Assembly (NCBI GenBank): GCA_019637555.1 | Contig: JAHBVK010000026.1 | Span: 21,163-85,162, forward strand | Source: Anaerolineae bacterium | Lineage (GTDB): Bacteria > Chloroflexota > Anaerolineae > Aggregatilineales > UBA2796 | Direction of reading: 5' to 3' | DNA length: 64,000 bases | In this document: positions 32,367 to 42,346 of the stretch, one piece after another | Numbering within the stretch: position 1 is the first letter of the stretch | Layout of the letters: each line of letters begins with the position of its first letter | Program-made: the position numbers and the translations under genes | Notes under the pieces: model-generated | Database searches by the model: none | What the model was told of the DNA's origin: nothing | What the model saw: the letters and a program-made list of their open reading frames with translations, nothing else

Positions 32367-35345
32367 CTACAATTCTTCGATCTGCCGTCGGGCTACCGCT
32401 TCCTTACTGCTTGCCAGCGGAATTGTGAAGTGGAACGTTGAACCGACGCCGACAACACTCTCCACCCAGATTTTGCCGCCCTGCATCTCCACCAGCCGCT
32501 TGGTGATCGGCAAACCAAGTCCGGTGCCGCCTGCTCTGCGCGTCGATCCACTGTCGATCTGACGGAACTGCTCGAAGATCACTTGCAAGTGCTGCTTGTC
32601 GATGCCGATGCCAGAGTCGCGTACACTCAGATGCGCCATACCACGATCCTGCTGCGCTTCCGCCGTGATCAGCACCTCGCCGCGCTCGGTGAACTTGATC
32701 GCGTTACTGACCAGATTGTTGAGAATTTGCCGTAAGCGCACCCGATCCACATACAGCCACGGGAAATCGTCAGCGATGTCTACCGTCAGCGTGACCGGCT
32801 TCTGTTTGAGCAAAATGCGGCTGAGACGCTGCACTTCATCCATCACCGTATCCAGCGGAGTCGGTTCGAGATCAAGTTCCATGCGCCCGGCTTCGATCTT
32901 CGCCAGATCGAGGATGTCGTTGATCAGACTGAGCAAATGCTGACCACTGTCATAGATCGCCTGCACATCTTCCACTGCCGACTCTGGTAGTTCGCCATCG
33001 ATGCCATCAAGCATCACTTCCGAGTAGCCGATGATCGAGTTCAGTGGCGTGCGTAGTTCGTGGCTCATCGAGGCGAGGAAGTCGGACTTCAGGCGGTCAA
33101 TTTCGCGCAGCCGATCCGCCGTCGCGCGTTCCATGTTCGCCTGTTCTTCCGCCTGCCGCAGCATCTGATCGCGGTGCATTTCCAGCGTCTTGCGATCCGT
33201 GATGTCCTGCTGAATACCGATGTAATGCGTCAATCTGCCCTTGTTGTCGATCACAGGCGAGATCGACAGCTCGATCCAGAAGGGCGTACCATCTTTGCGG
33301 TAATTGATCAATTCCTGCTGGATCGGATGCTGGTGCTCAATCGCCTCGCGGATCGCGTCTAAACGATCCCGCTGTGTCATTGGACCGTGCAGCACACGCG
33401 GCGACTGCCCGATCATCTCCTGCGGCGCATAACCGAACAACTCGGAGAAGCGCGGATTCACGTAGATCGTCTTTTCGTCAATGTCGGTGATGATCACGCT
33501 GTCATTGTTGTTCTCGATCACTGTTTGGGTCAGCCGCGTCTCCTGAAACAGCCGCGCATTCTGAATAGCGATAGCGATCTGATCGGCGAGCGCGGTTTGC
33601 ACCATCACGGTGCTATCTGTGAAGAAATCAAGCTTGTCCGACTGCACATCAAGCACACCGATTAGCGCGTTACCAACCACCATCGGCAGCGCCATCTCCG
33701 ACTGTGTATCTGGCAGCAGCGGGTTAGGCATCCAGTCCACCGCTTGATGCACGTCGTTGACCACCACCGTGCGGCGACTGCGTCCAGCCCGTGCCACCAA
33801 CGATCCCTGATTGCGTAGGGCAATGCGATGCCCTTGCGTCTTCATGATCCGTCCGGCTTCGCCCGCTCCTGCTGCCAGCACCAGATATTCAAAACGTTCG
33901 TCCAGCAGATAAATATGCGTATGATACAAGTCGAAGGTGGAGTTAGTTAGATCTGCTACGCTTGGCAGCAGCGTTTCGATGTCGAGGATGGCGGAAGCGG
34001 CGGCGCTGACATCCGCCACTAGCTTCAATTCGTCAGCGCGGCGTTCGCTGTCTTGCAGCGCCGATTGTTCCGCCCGTCGCGCCGTCTGCACCTGACCGTG
34101 CACGCGCGCATTTTCGACTGCCACCGCGATCTGTTCCGCCAGCGCGGCGTGAATACGGGCATCTTCTGCGGAGAAGTGATCCTTTTCCTCGGACTGCATA
34201 TCCAGCACACCAACCAGCGTATTACCGATGATCATCGGTACGGACATTTCCGATCTGGTTTCGGGCAGTAAAGGATTGGAGAGGAAATCCGGTTCGTTGG
34301 TCACATCGTTGCTGATGGTCACGCGGCGGTTGTGTGCAGCACGGGACACCAGCGAACGCGGATGGTCGAAGGGAATATAATGTCCGTTCGCCTTCATTTG
34401 CCGACCCGCATCACCCGCGCCTGCTGCCAGCACTAACTGCTCATTCTGTTCATCTAGCAGATAGATATGCGCGTGATACAGCTTGAAGCTGGACTTCGCC
34501 AGATCGACCACGTTTTGCAGCAGTTGATCAGGATCGAGTGTGGTGGCGGCAGCGGCGCTGACTCTGGATACCGTCTCCATGGCGTTGGCACGACGCTGTA
34601 ACTTCATCTCCGAGTCGCGCAGCGCAGACACTACCCTCAAATAATCTTTGCCACGCGGCATGAACACAAAGAAGCCCATCGCAAGGAAGGCGACGATCAT
34701 CATCGCGCCGAGCACAAGCTGGACATTACGCAGGCTGTTCACCCGCGTGTTGCCTTCCTGCTCAAACTGATCTGCGATCTGCTGTGCGCCCTGCAAGTAA
34801 GCCTCAGCATGATCGCTGACGGTTGCTGCATAGGTCTGCTCGTTACCACTACACGCAGGATCGGGAGTGGAAGCTACGTAGACATTGATTAAGCAGCTTG
34901 CGTTCTGCCGCATCGCCTCGAAGTGCGGTTCGATCTGCTCGAATAATAGTTTAACAGCGGCGCTGTTGTTGCCGGAAAGCCCTAGATCGGCGTCACCGTT
35001 ACGCAGCCCGTTGGCAATGCGACTCCACGTATCTAGCGTGATCTTGATTTGTCCCGCTAGTGTTGCCTGTGCTTGTACCCGATCAGCATCCGAGCTGATG
35101 CGACTGCTAACGTTGCTGAACAGCACAACATCTTTAGTCAGTTTCTGACTTAAGACGCTCTGGTCGGCGGCAAGGTTAATGATGTGCGCATCGTTCTGCT
35201 GCTGCTGCGTCTGGATCTGGATGAGAAACTGGCTGATCAAGGGGATGATCAGCAGCGATAACCCGATCACGAAATTACGCGACAACAGATGCCGCTTGGG
35301 AGTCGGATCGACGGAAACTGGCGATGCACTTGAGGTGGTCTGCAT
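32367..35345 (-). CDS. Membrane sensor histidine kinase (2 GAF, PAS, HisKA, HATPase)
   Basis: The 992-aa kinase has TM1 (about 24-44), an extracytoplasmic helical segment (about 45-203) and TM2 (about 204-225). Then come two closely related GAF domains (about 265-420 and 445-600; each has LYHxHIYLLDE and LVLAAGAGxAGR), a PAS/PAC domain (about 605-720), HisKA with phospho-acceptor H762 (SMSHELRTP) and HATPase with N box NNLVSNAIKF, DSGIGI and GGTGLGL. No receiver is fused. The nearest unpaired receivers are those at 28565 and 29005, an inference only. Confidence 0.95.
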   Translation of the reverse strand: MQTTSSASPVSVDPTPKRHLLSRNFVIGLSLLIIPLISQFLIQIQTQQQQNDAHIINLAADQSVLSQKLTKDVVLFSNVSSRISSDADRVQAQATLAGQIKITLDTWSRIANGLRNGDADLGLSGNNSAAVKLLFEQIEPHFEAMRQNASCLINVYVASTPDPACSGNEQTYAATVSDHAEAYLQGAQQIADQFEQEGNTRVNSLRNVQLVLGAMMIVAFLAMGFFVFMPRGKDYLRVVSALRDSEMKLQRRANAMETVSRVSAAAATTLDPDQLLQNVVDLAKSSFKLYHAHIYLLDEQNEQLVLAAGAGDAGRQMKANGHYIPFDHPRSLVSRAAHNRRVTISNDVTNEPDFLSNPLLPETRSEMSVPMIIGNTLVGVLDMQSEEKDHFSAEDARIHAALAEQIAVAVENARVHGQVQTARRAEQSALQDSERRADELKLVADVSAAASAILDIETLLPSVADLTNSTFDLYHTHIYLLDERFEYLVLAAGAGEAGRIMKTQGHRIALRNQGSLVARAGRSRRTVVVNDVHQAVDWMPNPLLPDTQSEMALPMVVGNALIGVLDVQSDKLDFFTDSTVMVQTALADQIAIAIQNARLFQETRLTQTVIENNNDSVIITDIDEKTIYVNPRFSELFGYAPQEMIGQSPRVLHGPMTQRDRLDAIREAIEHQHPIQQELINYRKDGTPFWIELSISPVIDNKGRLTHYIGIQQDITDRKTLEMHRDQMLRQAEEQANMERATADRLREIDRLKSDFLASMSHELRTPLNSIIGYSEVMLDGIDGELPESAVEDVQAIYDSGQHLLSLINDILDLAKIEAGRMELDLEPTPLDTVMDEVQRLSRILLKQKPVTLTVDIADDFPWLYVDRVRLRQILNNLVSNAIKFTERGEVLITAEAQQDRGMAHLSVRDSGIGIDKQHLQVIFEQFRQIDSGSTRRAGGTGLGLPITKRLVEMQGGKIWVESVVGVGSTFHFTIPLASSKEAVARRQIEEL

Positions 35346-35570
35346 ACCAGCGCCTCACTTCATAGCTAATAGGCGGTCACTAGCCGTGACTACACACGGG
35401 AGGAGTCACCTCCCGGATCAGGGCGCGCAGAGTTTACCTCATACTTTACTGAAGGGTTAGGTTTTGGTTTGTACACGATGGCAACGGTGACAAACGTCAC
35501 TAACTCAAGATTCTATTGAGGACTACGATTCAAGTAGCCGAATGCTGATGTTAGGCTGGAGGGTGCGAAA

Positions 35571-36752
35571 GTGACCACTACTGTACCAGTAACTCGGTTG
35601 CATTATTTAGACTGGCTCCGAGTGCTCGCTCTGGTTGGTATTTTTCTGTATCACAGTGTGCGCCCCTTTGATTTAACGGACTGGCACATCAAAAATGCCG
35701 AACTGAGTTTCCCGCTTACGGGCGTGCTAATCTTCGTTGGGCTGTGGGGTATGCCCTTTTTCTTCCTGATCGCTGGCGCAGGAGCGCGCTTTGCCTTGGC
35801 GCATCGAAGCGGACAGCAGTTTTTGGTTGAAAGGCTGCAACGGCTGCTGCTACCCTATCTCGTCGGTTGCCTCCTGCTTACACCGATCATGCTTTATACC
35901 GAATGGAGCCACAAAATTCAATCTGGCAAGCTGACAACTTCTTTCATGGAGTTTGTCAGCAGCCGCTCGATTCCCCTAAGTCCCGAAATTTTCGGGTGGG
36001 CTGGATACCATCTGTGGTTTCTTGGTTTTCTGTTTGCCTTTTCCCTGTTTGGGCTGCCGATCTTTAGTTGGTTGGCACGGGAACGCGGGCAACGGTTCAC
36101 CTCGTGGTTAGCGGGGCTTTGCCTGCATCGCGGCGGGATACTTCTGCCGATTATTCCGCTTTTGATAGTGCAGTTAGCCTTGCGCCTCTTCTTCTACGAA
36201 GGAGAGCACAACTGGGCAGATTTCTTCTTCCTGATGGTGTTTTTTATCTTTGGCTATCTGCTCTATAGCGACGAACGGTTTACACAAGCGATCCGGCGTG
36301 ACTGGTGGCTGATACTGCTCGTCGCCATCACGGCGGCGGTAGTGATCATCGCAGCCTTAGTAGGCTTTGATGCTTACAACTGGGTCTCGATGCCATGGCA
36401 TCCGGGTTTCTATATCGCTTGGACATTGGTAGTCATCAACGCTTGGTGCTGGACGCTGTTAATGCTGGCTGTGGGTATACGCTTTCTAAATTTCAGCAAC
36501 AAGTGGCTGAATTACGCTCAGGAAGCCACGCTACCATTCTTCCTCTTTCACCAGCCCGTGATTATGATTCTCTCTTATTTCGTCGTGCAGTGGGATGCCG
36601 CAATCTTGCCGAAGCTGCTAACCATCCTCACGGGGACTCTTGTGTTGACGCTTGGACTGTACATTCTGCTGATCCGGCGGATCAAGGTGCTGCGACTGAT
36701 CTTTGGTGTGAAGCCAATGCGCGTCCAGTCGCGCGCAGCGCCTTCAACCTGA
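35571..36752 (+). CDS. Acyltransferase family 3 (membrane O-acyltransferase)
   Basis: The 393-aa protein starts at GTG with GGAGGG eight bases upstream. It has about ten transmembrane helices and the family N terminus RLHYLDWLRVLALVGIFLYHSVRPF, with the catalytic-type His in FLYHS. Family members O-acylate sugars, antibiotics or glucans such as OpgC substrates at the membrane; the substrate here is unknown. Codon use is a little more AT-rich than neighbours. It is convergent with fprA and shares a hairpin terminator. Confidence 0.85.
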   Translation: MTTTVPVTRLHYLDWLRVLALVGIFLYHSVRPFDLTDWHIKNAELSFPLTGVLIFVGLWGMPFFFLIAGAGARFALAHRSGQQFLVERLQRLLLPYLVGCLLLTPIMLYTEWSHKIQSGKLTTSFMEFVSSRSIPLSPEIFGWAGYHLWFLGFLFAFSLFGLPIFSWLARERGQRFTSWLAGLCLHRGGILLPIIPLLIVQLALRLFFYEGEHNWADFFFLMVFFIFGYLLYSDERFTQAIRRDWWLILLVAITAAVVIIAALVGFDAYNWVSMPWHPGFYIAWTLVVINAWCWTLLMLAVGIRFLNFSNKWLNYAQEATLPFFLFHQPVIMILSYFVVQWDAAILPKLLTILTGTLVLTLGLYILLIRRIKVLRLIFGVKPMRVQSRAAPST

Positions 36753-36783
36753 AACAAATACGGGCACCAACTTGTGCCCGTAT
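36751..36783 (-). terminator. Terminator between acyltransferase and FprA-type genes
   Basis: A perfect 10-bp stem ATACGGGCAC/GTGCCCGTAT with a 6-nt loop. On the minus strand TTTGTTTC follows (read from 36758 down), fitting termination of the reductase gene; it overlaps the acyltransferase stop and may work both ways. Confidence 0.7.
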
Positions 36784-36820
36784 CACAGTTACTCTAGCCT
36801 CAGCCGGACGTTGGAGTCTG

Positions 36821-38218
36821 CTAGTTGCCCTTGTGCGTTTGCTGGATCGCCGCCAGCATCTCGCCAACATCGCTGAACTTGACGCGAGGACGACCCTGTG
36901 CCGCGCCACGTTCCGTCTCGATGCGGTCTAGAACGCGCCAATCCTCGAAAGAGACGACCTGCGGCTGCTTCTGGCGCAGCAGCGGCTCAATATCTGGCAG
37001 CAGCGCTTGATTCAACGAACCGAGATCAGCAACCAGCGAGTCTACCGTCGCCACTGAATCCGGCTTGTTGGTGCCGATGATGCCCGATGGTCCGCGTTTG
37101 ATCCAGCCGACCACGTACTCACCGGTGACCACGGTGTTGTTATTCGCCGGATCGATCACCCGCCCCGCCACGTTAGGGATCACCGCCGCCTTGGGATCGA
37201 AAGGCACATCGGGCAGCGACACGCCCTTATAGCCTATTGACCGGAAGACCAAGCCCACTGGCATCGTCTCGAACTGATCGGTAGCTTTGGCGCGTAAGGT
37301 GCCATCGCTTCCCGCTTGCAGTTCGTTCTTGACCAGTTTGATCGCCTCGACGTGATCAGTGCCCAGCAGTTCGGCAGGAGAGACTAGAAAACGCATGTGG
37401 ATGCGGCGTGGTTTGTTACCTGCAGGTAACTGCGAAAATTTCTGCAGCAGTTCGATGTTCTTCTTGGCGGTGTTATCGGGATGCGCGATCAGGTCTGCCT
37501 CACTCAGCGGATCGATCTGCGCTTCAGCGGGAGGCACCACAATATCAGCGTGACTCAGTTCGCCAAATTCCTTCAGCTCGGGATTGGTAAACGCCGCTTG
37601 CGCCGGACCGCGCCGACCAAACATATAAATATCGGTCACTTTACTGTTTTGAAGTGCATCTAGCGCATAATCAGCGATGTCGGTGCATTTCAGTTCCTCA
37701 TAGCTGCTGGCGAGTATGCGTGCAACGTCCATTGCTACGTTGCCGTTGCCGATTACCGCCACGCGCTCCTGCGACAGATCGAAGGTCAGATGCCGATAGT
37801 CGGGATGCCCGTTGTACCAGCCGACAAATTCCGTCGCGGCGTAGCTGCCGCTTAAATCCTCGCCGGGGATGCCCAAACGACGATCCGTTTGTGCGCCGAC
37901 GGCGTAGATGATGGCGTGGTAATGCGCCTTGAGATCAGTGTGCGACAGGTCTTTGCCGAATTCTACATAGCCAAAGAAGCGGAAGCGCGGATTCGAGGCG
38001 GTTTTCTCGTAGACTTTAGTCACCGACTTGATCTTGTCGTGATCGGGTGCGACACCGCCGCGCACCAAGCCATAAGGCGTCGGCAGGCGATCATACATAT
38101 CTACGAAGGCGACCAGTTCATTTTGTCTGAAGAGATGTTCGGCGGCGTAAAAGCCAGAGGGACCCGATCCGATAATTGCTACGCGCAGTGGCAGTTCAAT
38201 GGTACCAAGTTGAGGCAT
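36821..38218 (-). CDS. FprA/adrenodoxin-reductase-type ferredoxin-NADP reductase
   Basis: The 465-aa FAD and NADPH-binding flavoprotein has the FAD motif GSGPSGFYAAE (17-27), the family motif YDRLPTPYGLVRGGVAPDH, a second dinucleotide fold VIGNGNVAMDVARIL for NADPH, and the C-terminal GYVVGWIKRGPSGIIGTNK-like segment (GEYVVGWIKRGPSG). Such enzymes pass electrons between NADPH and ferredoxin; they are common in actinobacteria and some Chloroflexota. No ferredoxin or P450 gene is adjacent. Confidence 0.93.
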   Translation of the reverse strand: MPQLGTIELPLRVAIIGSGPSGFYAAEHLFRQNELVAFVDMYDRLPTPYGLVRGGVAPDHDKIKSVTKVYEKTASNPRFRFFGYVEFGKDLSHTDLKAHYHAIIYAVGAQTDRRLGIPGEDLSGSYAATEFVGWYNGHPDYRHLTFDLSQERVAVIGNGNVAMDVARILASSYEELKCTDIADYALDALQNSKVTDIYMFGRRGPAQAAFTNPELKEFGELSHADIVVPPAEAQIDPLSEADLIAHPDNTAKKNIELLQKFSQLPAGNKPRRIHMRFLVSPAELLGTDHVEAIKLVKNELQAGSDGTLRAKATDQFETMPVGLVFRSIGYKGVSLPDVPFDPKAAVIPNVAGRVIDPANNNTVVTGEYVVGWIKRGPSGIIGTNKPDSVATVDSLVADLGSLNQALLPDIEPLLRQKQPQVVSFEDWRVLDRIETERGAAQGRPRVKFSDVGEMLAAIQQTHKGN

Positions 38219-38349
38219 CTTCGGCAGCGCCTTTGTTGCACTTCAATTCACAAAACCGCTTCAGTATACTACGATTTAGCAGCGGGCTGTAGCATAGAAC
38301 TGCCTAAAAGGATGTTCGGCGGATGGAGGTCATGGTTGAGGCAACACCA

Positions 38350-38422
38350 CTGGGCGAGACACGCCCCTACAAAATCAAATCATAAGCAGGAATGGGGTAG
38401 GGGCGGGGCGTGCCTCGCCCTG
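38350..38422. repeat. GC-rich palindromic intergenic element, copy 2
   Basis: The left arm CTGGGCGAGACACGCCCC (38350 on) and right arm GGGGCGTGCCTCGCCCTG (to 38422) are inverted, with ACAAAATC-type AT-rich sequence between. It corresponds to 131-204 and sits between the FprA-type and GNAT genes. Confidence 0.8.
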
Positions 38423-38431
38423 TATCCTTAA

Positions 38432-38896
38432 TCAATCCAGCGCCAGCCGAAACACGATCATGTCGCGGATCGGGATGCCATCCTCGATCACTGGCTGCGT
38501 GAGATAGCTGAAGTAGTCGCGCCGGATGTGATCCATGCGAAAGCCGCATTTCTGGTAGAAGGCAATATTCCCGATGCTCGAATTCGCTGTTCCTACCAGT
38601 ACCGCTCGCATCCCCCGCGAACGCGCCTCCGCCATCAGCGCCACGATCATCTGCTTGCCCACGCCTTGCCCGCGCCGATCCGCTGCCACCGCGATGTAGA
38701 CGATCTCGGCTTCATGTTGATCCCAGCGCAGTACCGCCGCGCCGATCAGATGATCGCCCTCCGCCGCCAGATACGTCGTGCAGGCAGGATCAGCCATTGT
38801 CATGAGGGTACGCGCATCGTCCTCATCCGCGTCATGCAGCAGCGATAAACACTTAGTTCGCTCATCCGGTGTGGCTTGCCTTAGCTGCATGGGCAT
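38432..38896 (-). CDS. GNAT-family N-acetyltransferase
   Basis: A 154-aa acetyltransferase with the acetyl-CoA pyrophosphate-binding motif A (ADRRGQGVGKQMIVALM) followed by VGTANSSIGNIAFYQKCGFR. The single-domain length is typical. The acyl acceptor (small molecule or protein) cannot be deduced. It lies 47 bases from the putative defence gene at 38944 and reads on the same strand downstream of it, but a functional link is not indicated. Confidence 0.9.
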   Translation of the reverse strand: MPMQLRQATPDERTKCLSLLHDADEDDARTLMTMADPACTTYLAAEGDHLIGAAVLRWDQHEAEIVYIAVAADRRGQGVGKQMIVALMAEARSRGMRAVLVGTANSSIGNIAFYQKCGFRMDHIRRDYFSYLTQPVIEDGIPIRDMIVFRLALD

Positions 38897-38943
38897 TTGT
38901 AACTCGAAGAATTTAGGCTGTGACGAGAATCAAGGGCAACTAA

Positions 38944-41028
38944 CTAGAGATCGTCATCGTGCAGGTCAAAAGATTGTTTGACCAAAAACATGACGTCCTC
39001 TGTTTGGCTGATGTCTTGATAAGATATTTCCACCTCACCGTTGCCCCATCGCCCCAGATTTGCAACGTTACGAGATATTCCTTTAGGGTCGTTAATGGCA
39101 CTAAAGGGCATATTTAGCACTAGGTTCAATCTGCTTTTCTGAGGAATGATGTCAATGAAGTTCGTGGTTGTTTTGTAAGCGATATAGAGCTTTTTGGGTT
39201 CTTCACGAACAGCCGGATCGAGATTAAGGATGTGCCTTCTGAGATGGGTGAATAGATCGAGAGCATTACCCTGCATATCAAAGTGATCGACGGTGTATTC
39301 TTGAGGTTCCTCCATCGCGGCAACGCGGAAAGAGGCGAGAATATCGTCGGGTAGTGCTGGATAAGCCCAAACGCGCTTGGCGAGTTCGGCTAACTCCCTC
39401 GCACGAACCTCGATAGTCTGATGATGCCAATCCTCAAGATTACGAAGGTCTCTGTTCAAGCGAATGGGGCTATCGCGGAACCCGCCTTCCATGTCACGCT
39501 TTTCGGCAAAAGAACGATCACTGAGTTCCGAGTTATAGCCAGTGAGGGTTAGATTTCCGATGGTGTGAAGGTATTGCGTTTGAATGTCTTTCCAATTTTC
39601 TCCCAGCATCAGTTGCCATTCCGCAGATAGCGACGGATTTTGAGGCATGATGTGTTCGATAGTGTAATCTGATAGATTGACTGGCTCTTTTCGATCTAGG
39701 TTTTCCAGTTTGCTCAATAGATATGTGCGGCTGCGGAAGTTGTAAACATCCTTCTTCACAAATTCCTGTTCAAACTCGTGATCATCTGGGAAACGACGAT
39801 ACGAGTCCTGTAACAAAAAGGCAGCTTTCACGCTTTCCAAATAGCGATTTTTATCCAGCGTGCGGGATAGCGTGGCAAATGTTTTGTTCATCGAGTTTGT
39901 TGGAATACCAACAATAGCGCGGCGAAAAACGTAGCTCTCGACTATTTTCAGTATTTCAAGCACTTCATCGCGGGTTAGAAGTCCTCTTTGTTGGTCAAGA
40001 AACACTTCTAAGAGAAAAGGGTAGACGACATCCATTTTGAGGGTCTTAATATCTTCTAGGGCGGTTTGGATGCTCCTATCTTTCTCTATTTCTGGCGAGA
40101 TAAAACGCAAGTAAACCATGGCATGGTTATACACGTCTGCTACAAGGTCATCGACCGATAGTTCCGGTGTTTGCGTATAAGCCTTGAAGATTTTATAGAC
40201 ATCTCTCAGCGTAGGTATCTGACCGTTGTACTTCAGAGTAAGGTAATCCCGCATGAAAAAATCAAATCGACTGGCATTCTCGTTTTGACCAAATTGGCTC
40301 TCGATTGGATACCAGTAGCGGTTATAAAGCTGATTCTGATGTTCCGGCGTCAAGCCCATCAGTACAAAGTTGCGAATGAGGTCGGATTGTGAGAGATCAA
40401 GCCCTGTCGAGTTAAGACTTTCAAAAATGAGCTGCGGATTGTCATAATTTCGATCAAGAGAAACGTCCACGATAATCAGCTTACTGATACCGCGATAAAT
40501 ATCATCAACTGACAATTTGCTTTGCGCGATGCGTTCTTGAAAAAAACGTAGATTTTCAGCTAGGCGCGGCGATGGTTCAGTTGGCTGAGGGCAATCTTCG
40601 TCTATCAGCGCAAGGAGCGTATCGCGGTCTCCGCGCGTGAGGATGAGCTTATGTCTGTAATCCCCAGTCTCATCATTATTGATCAGATAGTAATTCCTGA
40701 TTTGCATATGGTTAACGCTACCCCCTGACACTTGCTTAATTCGCTGACCAAGTGCCGCGAGTAATAGAGACAAAGTAGTGAGGCGCTGTTGACCGTCAAT
40801 TATTAGTAAACGAGGAACTGCCGAAACCTGATAGATACCCTCGTTAATATAGACTACAGAACCTATGAAATGGGCAGGGATATGCTCGTCTTGGGCAACG
40901 CGACTGATGTCATCCCAAAGCTGCTGACATTGGGTAACAGTCCAACTATAGGTACGTTGATAAACCGGAATAATGTACTGTTTGGGGCCGCGCAAGAAAT
41001 TCAACAAATTAGTCTGTTTAGCTTCCAT
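38944..41028 (-). CDS. GmrSD-like DUF262-DUF1524-DUF5655 protein (putative type IV restriction endonuclease)
   Basis: The 694-aa protein begins with a DUF262 domain: IPVYQRTYSW (20-29) and the DGQQR motif (78-82, IIDGQQRLTTL), a ParB/Srx-like nucleotidase fold as in GmrS. A DUF1524 domain follows with the His-Me nuclease signature YTIEHIMPQN (H459) and IGNLTLTGYN. The C-terminal 100 residues (IAYKTTTNFIDII...LGRWGNGEVEI) resemble DUF5655. GmrSD and BrxU are nucleotide-dependent nucleases that cut modified phage DNA. The gene is more AT-rich than its neighbours, suggesting transfer. No partner genes are adjacent. Confidence 0.82.
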   Translation of the reverse strand: MEAKQTNLLNFLRGPKQYIIPVYQRTYSWTVTQCQQLWDDISRVAQDEHIPAHFIGSVVYINEGIYQVSAVPRLLIIDGQQRLTTLSLLLAALGQRIKQVSGGSVNHMQIRNYYLINNDETGDYRHKLILTRGDRDTLLALIDEDCPQPTEPSPRLAENLRFFQERIAQSKLSVDDIYRGISKLIIVDVSLDRNYDNPQLIFESLNSTGLDLSQSDLIRNFVLMGLTPEHQNQLYNRYWYPIESQFGQNENASRFDFFMRDYLTLKYNGQIPTLRDVYKIFKAYTQTPELSVDDLVADVYNHAMVYLRFISPEIEKDRSIQTALEDIKTLKMDVVYPFLLEVFLDQQRGLLTRDEVLEILKIVESYVFRRAIVGIPTNSMNKTFATLSRTLDKNRYLESVKAAFLLQDSYRRFPDDHEFEQEFVKKDVYNFRSRTYLLSKLENLDRKEPVNLSDYTIEHIMPQNPSLSAEWQLMLGENWKDIQTQYLHTIGNLTLTGYNSELSDRSFAEKRDMEGGFRDSPIRLNRDLRNLEDWHHQTIEVRARELAELAKRVWAYPALPDDILASFRVAAMEEPQEYTVDHFDMQGNALDLFTHLRRHILNLDPAVREEPKKLYIAYKTTTNFIDIIPQKSRLNLVLNMPFSAINDPKGISRNVANLGRWGNGEVEISYQDISQTEDVMFLVKQSFDLHDDDL

Positions 41029-41128
41029 GAACTGGCTATGCCCTTATCTAGCTTGCTTGACTTAGCTATAAGTTGCTCACTTAGTCTATTGCTGAATTAA
41101 TTATCCCAAACTTAAGCCTGTTGAGAAT

Positions 41129-42346
41129 TTATGTTTCGTTACAACGTCCAATCGTCTGGCAGAACTGTGTAATGTGCAGATGATCGTGGCGGGCGGTGAA
41201 GTGGGCCATCTCCAGCAGCGTGGTCGGACCGAAAACGCTGTGCCTCGCCGGACGTGTCCACGCTTCGGTAGGCAGTTCGTAGATGAAGTTCAGAGTCTTG
41301 CAGCGTTCGTTCCAGAATTCCTGCAGGATCGCATAGCCGTCCTCGCCGCTGAGATCGAGACTGGCGGGCGCGAAAGGTGTACGTGGCGGCGAGATGAAGG
41401 GGTTATCCTCGGCGGCGATGCGCTGCAAACGCGGGCGCTGTACGGTGCGTTCGCTCTCGCGCAAATGATAGGCGATCTCCAGTGGCGACCATTCATTAGG
41501 ATCGGGACGCATGTTCCAGAACTGTGGCTTCATGGTATCCGCCAAGCCGAAGATCGCCCCGACGTTACCCATCAAGCGGGCGTGAAGCTGTTCACTGGTG
41601 CGCGGCAGCGGCTGCAAGCGGTTCAGCGATCCGGCAGCGACGTATGCCTCAAAATCCGCCAGCGATCCCGCTGCATCACTGGGTACGGTAGTTCCATCCG
41701 TTGGCAGTCCCAGATCGATCCAGAAGGTGTTCATGCCCACCTGTCGCGCGGGGATGATGTCATTGCCGATGCCATCGCCCACCATGATCGCTTCATCCGC
41801 TTCCACGCCGACGCGGGCGAGAATTTCTTCGTAAAACTGCGCATTAGGCTTGGTAAAGTGGACGTTCTCACTGCTGCTGACGAACGCGAAATCGAGATCA
41901 TCGACGCCCGCCCACGCCAGGCGCCGATAGATTGCTGAGCGCGTGAAGATCGGGTTGGTGGCGATGACAACGGCGAGTCCCATCTGCCGCAAGCGCTCGA
42001 TCAGGGGACGGGCGTTGGGGATCGGGCGCACGATCTCGCGCAGTGACTCGTGGCTCTCCTGATGAAAGTTATCAACGAAGCGGTACCACGTCTGAGCATC
42101 AATCCCGGTGAGTTCGTGGAAAATTTCGCCTTGAATATCGAGGTTACTGCGTGTTGGGTCGAAATTGGCGACGCTGCCACGTACGGAGTCGCGTACTGCC
42201 AGCGCGATCTGCTGCGCCGTCAGCTTAAGATCGGGAAACTGCTGCGCTGCCTCCTGACTCAATAAACCCATATACCGCCGCACGTACAGATCAGTATCTG
42301 TTAGCAGCAGTGTATCGTCCATATCCAGCAGCACAGCTTTGATCAT
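41129..42346 (-). CDS. HAD phosphatase fused to a DinB-like domain
   Basis: The 405-aa protein has an N-terminal HAD hydrolase (1-230: motif I LLDMDDTLLL, motif II VIATNPIFTR, Lys in HFTKPN, motif IV VGDGIGNDI), then a second four-helix domain (about 240-400) with the DinB/YfiT-like pattern WSPLEIAYHLRESE and HFTARHDHLHITQ, where His residues could bind a metal. The fusion is unusual: DinB-type proteins include thiol transferases and bacillithiol-S-transferases. The ATG overlaps the stop of the upstream zinc protein (ATGA 42343-42346). Confidence 0.8.
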   Translation of the reverse strand: MIKAVLLDMDDTLLLTDTDLYVRRYMGLLSQEAAQQFPDLKLTAQQIALAVRDSVRGSVANFDPTRSNLDIQGEIFHELTGIDAQTWYRFVDNFHQESHESLREIVRPIPNARPLIERLRQMGLAVVIATNPIFTRSAIYRRLAWAGVDDLDFAFVSSSENVHFTKPNAQFYEEILARVGVEADEAIMVGDGIGNDIIPARQVGMNTFWIDLGLPTDGTTVPSDAAGSLADFEAYVAAGSLNRLQPLPRTSEQLHARLMGNVGAIFGLADTMKPQFWNMRPDPNEWSPLEIAYHLRESERTVQRPRLQRIAAEDNPFISPPRTPFAPASLDLSGEDGYAILQEFWNERCKTLNFIYELPTEAWTRPARHSVFGPTTLLEMAHFTARHDHLHITQFCQTIGRCNET

